Positions 20,625 to 25,086 of a DNA stretch of 25,086 nt are shown here, piece by piece. Position 1 is the first letter of the stretch. Each line of letters begins with the position of its first letter. The notes beneath the pieces are model-generated. The model saw only the letters and a list, made by a program, of their open reading frames with translations. It did not search any database and was not told where the DNA came from. The position numbers and the translations under genes were made by a program. Source of the stretch: Christensenella sp. UBA4626 (GTDB lineage: Bacteria; Bacillota; Clostridia; Christensenellales; UBA1242); the NCBI GenBank assembly GCA_002406115.1, contig DHNC01000010.1, positions 6,841 to 31,926 on the forward strand, given 5' to 3'.

Positions 20625-20668
20625 ACAAAAAAATAGCGTAAACTAAATTGTTCAATTACGCTATTTTT
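20625..20668. terminator. bidirectional terminator between the HTH gene and prfA
   Basis: A perfect 15-bp stem (20625-20639/20654-20668), core ATAGCGTAA/TTACGCTAT, has a 14-nt loop and A/T-runs at both ends. It ends both the HTH gene (plus) and prfA (minus). Confidence 0.9.
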
Positions 20669-20688
20669 TTATATCTTAAATATTAAAA

Positions 20689-21765
20689 TTATTCTTCCGC
20701 TTGGGCGTTTAATTTGGCTTGTTGGTCGGCAAGGGTCAATGCTTCCAACATTTGGTCAAGATCGCCATCCATAAATGCGTCGATATTATATAAACTCAAA
20801 CCAATTCTGTGGTCAGTCACACGGCCTTGTGGGAAGTTGTAGGTTCTGATACGTTCGCTTCTGTCGCCAGTGCCAACTTGTGATTTGCGGTTTTGTTTGT
20901 ATTCCGCCTCTTTTTGCTGTTGATAATAGTCATAGATTTTAGAACGCAAAATTGCAAATGCCTTTTCTTTGTTTTGGGTTTGGCTACGTTCGTCCTGACA
21001 ACTTACAACAATGCCGGTTGGGAAGTGTGTGATACGAATGGCACTGCTTGTTTTGTTGACCTTTTGACCGCCGGCACCACTGCTGCGGAAAATATCAATA
21101 CGAATATCTTTTTCGTCAATATTGACATCTGCGTCTTCCATTTCTGGCAAAATTGCAACTGTTGCGGTTGAAGTGTGAACACGTCCTTGGCTTTCAGTTT
21201 CTGGCACACGTTGCACACGATGGACACCGGATTCAAACTTGAATTTTGCATAAGCATTTTTGCCTTTAATCAAGGCTTGCACTTCTTTTACGCCGCCAAG
21301 TTCGGTTTCTTCAATATTCAAAATTTCCATTTTAAAGCGATGGCTGTCGCAATACATCTGATACATCCTAAGCAAACTGTGTGCAAAAAGAGCACTTTCT
21401 TCACCGCCAGCGCCGCCACGGATTTCCAAAATCACGTTTTTGGTGTCGTTTTCATCTTTTGGCAAAAGCAGAACTTTAAGACGCTCTGTACTCGCCTCGA
21501 TTTGGTCTTTGAGAGACAAACTTTCTTCCCTCAACATATCTTTCATTTCAGAATCAGTTTCAACTTCAAGAAGAGCGTTTGCATCTTCCAAATCCTTTGT
21601 CAATTTGCAATTTAAATCGTATTCTTCAATAAGCGGTTGCAAATTTGCGTGTTCTTTAACTTTTGCTTGCCAAGTTTTTGTATCGGCAATAACCGCTGGA
21701 TCGGATATTTCTTTTGTCAAAACATCAAATTTTTGCTTTGTTATTTTAAGTTTATCCAACATCAT
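20689..21765 (-). CDS. prfA: peptide chain release factor 1
   Basis: RF1 recognises UAA and UAG and triggers peptide release. The 358 residues have the catalytic GGQ at 232-234 (RSSGAGGQ) and the PxT codon-reading motif as PET at 188-190, the form found in other Firmicutes and distinct from the SPF of RF2. Other signatures are REMYQMY-region LRMYQMYCDSHRFK and GDRSERIRTYNFPQGRVTDH. The first of two tandem ATGs was taken (AGAGGG 8 nt upstream). prmC, whose product methylates the GGQ glutamine, lies 18 bp upstream in the same unit. Confidence 0.97.
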   Translation of the reverse strand: MMLDKLKITKQKFDVLTKEISDPAVIADTKTWQAKVKEHANLQPLIEEYDLNCKLTKDLEDANALLEVETDSEMKDMLREESLSLKDQIEASTERLKVLLLPKDENDTKNVILEIRGGAGGEESALFAHSLLRMYQMYCDSHRFKMEILNIEETELGGVKEVQALIKGKNAYAKFKFESGVHRVQRVPETESQGRVHTSTATVAILPEMEDADVNIDEKDIRIDIFRSSGAGGQKVNKTSSAIRITHFPTGIVVSCQDERSQTQNKEKAFAILRSKIYDYYQQQKEAEYKQNRKSQVGTGDRSERIRTYNFPQGRVTDHRIGLSLYNIDAFMDGDLDQMLEALTLADQQAKLNAQAEE

Positions 21766-21783
21766 AATCTTTTCCCTCTTTAC

Positions 21784-22596
21784 TTATTTTTTAAAAACCA
21801 ACACTCTTTCAATGTCGTTGTAATCTTTGCAAACTTCTACCAACTCGAAATCATTAAACAAGCCTTCAATCATCAGCCTTTGGTCCTCACCAATTTCCAT
21901 GGCAATAACTCCGCCGTCGTTGAGATGTTTACGCAAATTGTCGTGAATAATTTTGTAATAATCCAATCCCAAATCGCCGCCGTCAAGCGCCAGACGAGGG
22001 TCATATTTTTTAACTTCCTCATCCAAATCGTCAATGTCGTCCGAAGCGATGTATGGTGGATTTGTTATAATTATATCATATTTATCCACAATATTTTCAA
22101 ACATATTTGACAACACAAATTTTATGTCCGCACCCAATTTTTCCGCATTATATTTGGCAACATTTAGTGCTCGTTGTGAGACATCGCTGGCAGTCATTTC
22201 GACTTCGCTATTTTTTTTGATAGCAATCGCCAAACATCCGCTGCCTGTGCACAAGTCCAACGCTGTTTTAAAGTTGTTTTCTTTTATATATTTTAAAGAA
22301 GTTTCCACAAGCAATTCACTATCCTGCCTTGGCGCCAAAACAGAATTGTTGATTTTGAAATCCATGCCGTAAAACCCTGTATGTTTAAAAATTTTGTTTA
22401 CTGGAATATGTTGCTTCCTCATTTCAGCAAACTTCCTTATTTTGTCTTCATCTTCTGGGCTCACTTCGTCAATTAGAGGAAGAACTGTAACCGGTTGAGA
22501 AAGAACTTCGGCGATGATAAAATCTGCATCGTTGAAATCAATATCCAAGGCTGCAAATTCTGATTTTAAGTTTTTTCGCAAATCAAATAATTTCAT
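21784..22596 (-). CDS. prmC: release factor glutamine methyltransferase
   Basis: PrmC transfers a methyl group from S-adenosylmethionine to the Gln of the RF1/RF2 GGQ motif. The 270 residues have an N-terminal helical release-factor-binding domain (about 1-75), the linker LAPRQDSELLVE (87-98, usually PRPDTE), the SAM motif DLCTGSGCLAIAI (114-126) and the catalytic NPPY (179-182). It is directly upstream of prfA, the most common arrangement. The ribosome binding site AGAGG is moderate. Confidence 0.95.
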   Translation of the reverse strand: MKLFDLRKNLKSEFAALDIDFNDADFIIAEVLSQPVTVLPLIDEVSPEDEDKIRKFAEMRKQHIPVNKIFKHTGFYGMDFKINNSVLAPRQDSELLVETSLKYIKENNFKTALDLCTGSGCLAIAIKKNSEVEMTASDVSQRALNVAKYNAEKLGADIKFVLSNMFENIVDKYDIIITNPPYIASDDIDDLDEEVKKYDPRLALDGGDLGLDYYKIIHDNLRKHLNDGGVIAMEIGEDQRLMIEGLFNDFELVEVCKDYNDIERVLVFKK

Positions 22597-22778
22597 TTTT
22601 ACCTCTAAAAGAAAATAACATTTTTAACAGAGTGGAAACTTTAAAATATAGTCTATGAAGTGCAAACTGATTTAATCATAAAAATGCATTTATGTTTAAA
22701 ATCAATTAAAATTTGTAAAGTCAATAAGTAAAACAACTTATCTCGCATAAGTCATAAATATGATTTTGTTTTACCAAC
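22597..22778. other. intergenic region upstream of prmC
   Basis: About 180 bp between prmC and the rpmE terminator. It should hold the prmC-prfA promoter. Several TTGACT/TTGATT-like hexamers occur on the minus strand, but none has a good -10 element at proper spacing, so no promoter is called. Confidence 0.4.
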
Positions 22779-22826
22779 AAAAAAAACGTGCCCTAATTTG
22801 AGTATGCAAAAAAGAACACGTTTTTT
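22779..22826 (-). terminator. intrinsic terminator of rpmE
   Basis: AAAAAACGTG (complement of 22817-22826) pairs with CACGTTTTTT (complement of 22781-22790) and ends in a run of eight U residues. The loop is long, 26 nt. It begins 3 nt after the rpmE stop codon. Confidence 0.8.
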
Positions 22827-22829
22827 ACG

Positions 22830-23048
22830 CTATTTAATATTGTGTTTTTTGTTAAATTTATCAACACGACCTTCGGTGTCTACAAGTTTTTGTTGACCAG
22901 TGAAGAATGGATGACATTTGTCACAAACTTCAAGTTTGATAACGTCGCCTGCTTTAACACCTGGTTTTGAACTTTTACCTTTAAATTCAGCACCACAAGC
23001 ACAAACAAAAGTAACTTCTTCATATTTAGGTTGAATGTTTTTTTGCAT
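22830..23048 (-). CDS. rpmE: 50S ribosomal protein L31 (zinc type)
   Basis: L31 bridges the 50S central protuberance and 30S head. From the ATG at 23048 (AAAGGAG upstream) it has 72 residues: MQKNIQPKYEEVTFVCACG, then KLEVCDKCHPFFTGQQK. Cys16, Cys18, Cys42 and Cys45 form the zinc site of the C+ form, with about five extra residues between the Cys pairs relative to E. coli. Zinc-type L31 is often paired with a zinc-free paralogue expressed under zinc limitation; none is visible here. It is monocistronic, with its own promoter and terminator. Confidence 0.97.
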   Translation of the reverse strand: MQKNIQPKYEEVTFVCACGAEFKGKSSKPGVKAGDVIKLEVCDKCHPFFTGQQKLVDTEGRVDKFNKKHNIK

Positions 23049-23102
23049 ATATTTCTCCTTTAAGAATATCTTGCACATCGCAAGACTGCTTTGTATTCTA
23101 GC
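23049..23102 (-). promoter_or_regulatory. short hairpin leader of rpmE
   Basis: The leader of about 54 nt can form TCTTGC/GCAAGA with a 5-nt loop. An outer AGAATA/TATTCT pairing ends right before the AAAGGAG site. This resembles a compact ribosomal protein leader that could bind L31; L31 leaders are reported in several bacterial groups, but a match was not tested. Confidence 0.5.
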
Positions 23103-23108
23103 AACAAG

Positions 23109-23137
23109 ATTATACATTGAAAATACAGTTTTGTCAA
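23109..23137 (-). promoter_or_regulatory. consensus sigma-A promoter of rpmE
   Basis: Perfect TTGACA (23132-23137), a 17-bp spacer and perfect TATAAT (23109-23114) on the minus strand; start near 23102. It is the strongest match to consensus in the window. Confidence 0.93.
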
Positions 23138-23185
23138 CAGTTTTTCATGTAACTTATTTCAAAATATAGCAAAAAGCGTGTTTGT

Positions 23186-24430
23186 CTAGCTGCCTTTTAC
23201 AATCTTCCTTGCCAATTTATCAATATCACCTGCTCCAACAAAGGCAACTGCATCAAAGTTTTGCAAGGTCGATTTAAGGTTTTTTAAGTTGGATAAATAT
23301 TTGCAATCCTGATTTATTTTGTGTGCCGCAGAACATAAAGTTTTAGCATCTATTCCGCAAGATTTTTTCTCCCTTGCCGGATATTCTTTATACACATAAA
23401 CGTTGCCAATTGTGGACAAAATTTTAACAAATTCATTGAAAAACAGTTTTGTGCGAGAATACGTGTGCGGCTGAAAAATCACCAAAGAGTTTTTATATTC
23501 AGTTTTAAATGTTTCCACAAACGATTTTAGTTCAGTTGGATGATGTGCATAATCAATAAAGATTTTTGTTTTGTTGATTTCGCCCAAACATTCATATCGT
23601 CTTGGAATGCCTTTAAACCCCTCAACCACCTTAAAAATCAAAGGTGTGTCAACTTGCAAATACTCACAAACCGCCACCGCCAATGAGATATTTTTTTGAT
23701 TGTATTCCCCTTTCAATCTTGTTTTGAAATTTGCCTCCGCAACCGATTGAACATTTTTATATTTTTCCAGATATTTTGTCGTGTCATCTTTAAAAACAAA
23801 CCTTGTCTTTGCCCGCTTTAAAAAAGTGGCAAAGGCATTTTGCAGATTTTTAAAATTTCCATAACTATCCAGATGCTCAGGCTCAACATTTGTGACAACG
23901 GCGATGTCTGGGCTGATGTGTAAAAAACTTTTATTATATTCACACGCTTCAACCACAACAAAATCGTCACCAAAGGCAAATCTAGCATTATCCACTTCTG
24001 CCCCGATGTGACAAGAAACTTTTTTGTTTGCTGCCCGCAAAATCTCGTATATCAAACTGGCAGTGGTGCTTTTTCCATGCGTCCCCGCCACTGCAATCAC
24101 ACACTTAAAATTCTTTAATATTTTGCCAAGAGCCTCCGCCCTATCGACAATCGGAATGTTTTGTTTTTGCAAATGCTGCACATAAGCGTTATCTTGCTTG
24201 ATTGCCGCCGTTTTTACACAAAAATCCACATCCAAATAATTTGGATTGAACCGATTGGTTATCTTTGCGCCTAGCATTTCAAGGTCTGCCAAACTTTTGC
24301 TGTTTTGGTGGTCGTAGCCGTACACGACATATCCCTTTTGCAAATACACTTTTGCCAGTTGACACATACTCACTCCGCCTACCCCAAGCATCAAAACTTT
24401 TGGCACAGTTGAAACAATATCTTTTTTCAT
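23186..24430 (-). CDS. murC: UDP-N-acetylmuramate--L-alanine ligase
   Basis: MurC adds L-alanine to UDP-MurNAc, the first peptide step of peptidoglycan synthesis in the cytoplasm. The 414 residues show the N-terminal nucleotide-binding GVGGVSM (16-22), the ATP-binding GTHGKSTT (116-123), the central VVTNVEPEHLDSYGN, and the C-terminal FQPHTYSRTK. The substrate-proximal motif reads VEACEYNKSFL where many MurC have EADESDxSFL. It is slightly shorter than the usual 430-460. No ribosome binding site precedes the ATG; a -10-like TATATA ends 5 nt before it, suggesting a leaderless message. The Mpl recycling ligase is a less likely alternative. Confidence 0.9.
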   Translation of the reverse strand: MKKDIVSTVPKVLMLGVGGVSMCQLAKVYLQKGYVVYGYDHQNSKSLADLEMLGAKITNRFNPNYLDVDFCVKTAAIKQDNAYVQHLQKQNIPIVDRAEALGKILKNFKCVIAVAGTHGKSTTASLIYEILRAANKKVSCHIGAEVDNARFAFGDDFVVVEACEYNKSFLHISPDIAVVTNVEPEHLDSYGNFKNLQNAFATFLKRAKTRFVFKDDTTKYLEKYKNVQSVAEANFKTRLKGEYNQKNISLAVAVCEYLQVDTPLIFKVVEGFKGIPRRYECLGEINKTKIFIDYAHHPTELKSFVETFKTEYKNSLVIFQPHTYSRTKLFFNEFVKILSTIGNVYVYKEYPAREKKSCGIDAKTLCSAAHKINQDCKYLSNLKNLKSTLQNFDAVAFVGAGDIDKLARKIVKGS

Positions 24431-24435
24431 ATTTT

Positions 24436-24464
24436 TATATATGTTTTTTTATGGTTTGTTGCAA
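24436..24464 (-). promoter_or_regulatory. possible promoter of a leaderless murC
   Basis: TTGCAA (24459-24464), a 17-bp spacer and TATATA (24436-24441) on the minus strand. The first base of the murC ATG (24430) lies 6 nt beyond the -10 element, where transcription would normally begin. Confidence 0.45.
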
Positions 24465-24539
24465 TGATTGGGCTTAAAAATGTTGAATTTTGTGTCGAAT
24501 ATATATTCTTAAAAAATTTTTGAGATAGTAAAAATTTGT

Positions 24540-24567
24540 TTGATTTTTTTTGGCTATATGTTAAAAT
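24540..24567 (+). promoter_or_regulatory. possible spoVG promoter
   Basis: TTGATT (24540-24545) and TAAAAT (24562-24567) are spaced by 16 bp, giving a start near 24574 and a leader of about 60 nt. No sigma-H-type promoter (as in Bacillus spoVG) was recognised. Confidence 0.5.
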
Positions 24568-24633
24568 ATTATTGACTGAAAATATTTAAGCAAAAGTATT
24601 TAAGTTAATCTAAAAAGGGGAAGGTGAACAGAC

Positions 24634-24900
24634 TTGAAGATCACAGACATTAGAATTCGTTTGGTTAGCAAAGATGATAGCAAGTTGAAGGCCGTTGCCT
24701 CATTCACAATTGACGATGCATTTGTTGTGCACGATGTCAAGATTATTGAAGGCTCAAATGGTTGTTTCATAGCTATGCCATCAAAGCAAGCTCCAAGTGG
24801 TGAATACAAGGATATCGTACATCCTGCAAACACTGAAACTCGTGAGCAAATCAGTTCTGCTGTGTTGGCTGCTTATGAAAAAGAAAAAGCAAACCAATAA
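24634..24900 (+). CDS. spoVG: SpoVG family RNA/DNA-binding regulator
   Basis: SpoVG is a small conserved protein that binds nucleic acids and affects septation, envelope and virulence genes; it is also found in non-sporulating bacteria, so it does not prove sporulation. The 88 residues begin KITDIRIRLVSKDDSKLKAV and include the signature FVVHDVKIIEGSNGCFIAMP (residues about 30-49) and EYKDIVHPANTETREQI. The start is TTG at 24634, supported by AAGGTGA (24621-24627) 6 nt upstream and by alignment of the first residues with the family. It is divergent from murC and followed by a terminator, so it is probably monocistronic. Confidence 0.95.
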   Translation: MKITDIRIRLVSKDDSKLKAVASFTIDDAFVVHDVKIIEGSNGCFIAMPSKQAPSGEYKDIVHPANTETREQISSAVLAAYEKEKANQ

Positions 24901-24964
24901 TTAAACCACAAAAAAAGAGGCGTTAGTCAATGCTGTTTGAAACTAGCAGTATTTTCTAAGAAAT

Positions 24965-25006
24965 AAAGAGCATATTTTAGGTTTTTCCATAGAGTATGCT
25001 CTTTTT
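24965..25006 (+). terminator. intrinsic terminator of spoVG
   Basis: A 10-bp stem AAAGAGCATA/TATGCTCTTT (24965-24974/24995-25004) has a 20-nt loop and is followed by a T-run to 25006. It lies 64 nt after the spoVG stop. The remaining 80 bases of the window show no recognisable gene. Confidence 0.85.
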
Positions 25007-25086
25007 CTATTATTGTTATTATTGATTTGTTTGTTTAGATATTCAGTTCGTTTGAAGTGTTGGTTTTTATATTACCAAGTAAACTT

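Noticed and set aside
19780..22090. DnaA-box-like TTATCCACA at about 19785 and 22078 as an origin of replication
   Set aside because: Isolated single boxes inside coding genes, with no cluster, no dnaA or dnaN and no AT-rich unwinding element next to them.

Overview
The window is a low-GC chromosomal segment that looks like a Clostridia-type Firmicute, probably an uncultured or poorly characterised lineage. The evidence is the gene order of the S10-spc-alpha ribosomal protein superoperon, a small KOW-domain protein between map and infA, a zinc-type S14, an alpha subunit of 318 residues, SpoVG, TTGACA/TATAAT promoters spaced by 17 bp, and strong AGGAGG ribosome binding sites. TGA is used as a stop (adk), so the code is the standard bacterial one. 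The species cannot be named from the sequence alone.

Positions 17475 down to 1188 (minus strand) hold one long superoperon: rpsJ-rplC-rplD-rplW-rplB-rpsS-rplV-rpsC-rplP-rpmC-rpsQ-rplN-rplX-rplE-rpsN-rpsH-rplF-rplR-rpsE-rpmD-rplO-secY-adk-map-KOW protein-infA-rpmJ-rpsM-rpsK-rpsD-rpoA-rplQ. A consensus promoter and a leader of about 330 nt precede rpsJ. Most genes are 1-14 bp apart or overlap. Two breaks stand out. The first is a 91-bp gap between secY and adk with four alternating complementary segments. The second is a 539-bp gap between rpmJ and rpsM with two perfect 96-bp direct repeats, a third diverged copy that keeps both predicted hairpins, and further inverted repeats. After rplQ come a GAAA-loop hairpin, a small repeat pair and an intrinsic terminator. 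Then rpsL (S12) begins its own transcription unit from a strong promoter with a leader of about 220 nt made almost entirely of hairpins. Having rpsL downstream of rplQ is a rearranged position relative to the common rpoC-rpsL-...-rpsJ order.

Positions 17476-20690 hold an AT-rich intergenic stretch, a 141-residue unknown protein (plus), a convergent 567-residue unknown protein with a Thr/Lys-rich linker (minus), and a divergent 67-residue XRE-type regulator. Each has a recognisable promoter, and shared terminators separate the units.

Positions 20689-24430 (minus) hold prfA and its methyltransferase prmC as a pair, rpmE (zinc-type L31) with its own consensus promoter and short hairpin leader, and murC, which may be leaderless. 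Divergent from murC lies spoVG (plus, TTG start) with a clear terminator; the last 80 bases show no gene.

Functionally this is a core information-processing locus: ribosome assembly, translation initiation and termination, protein export, nascent-chain processing and RNA polymerase alpha. The most promising material for something undescribed is in the structured non-coding stretches (rpmJ-rpsM array, rpsL leader, secY-adk segment set, rpsJ leader) and in the uncharacterised 567-residue protein with its neighbouring regulator.
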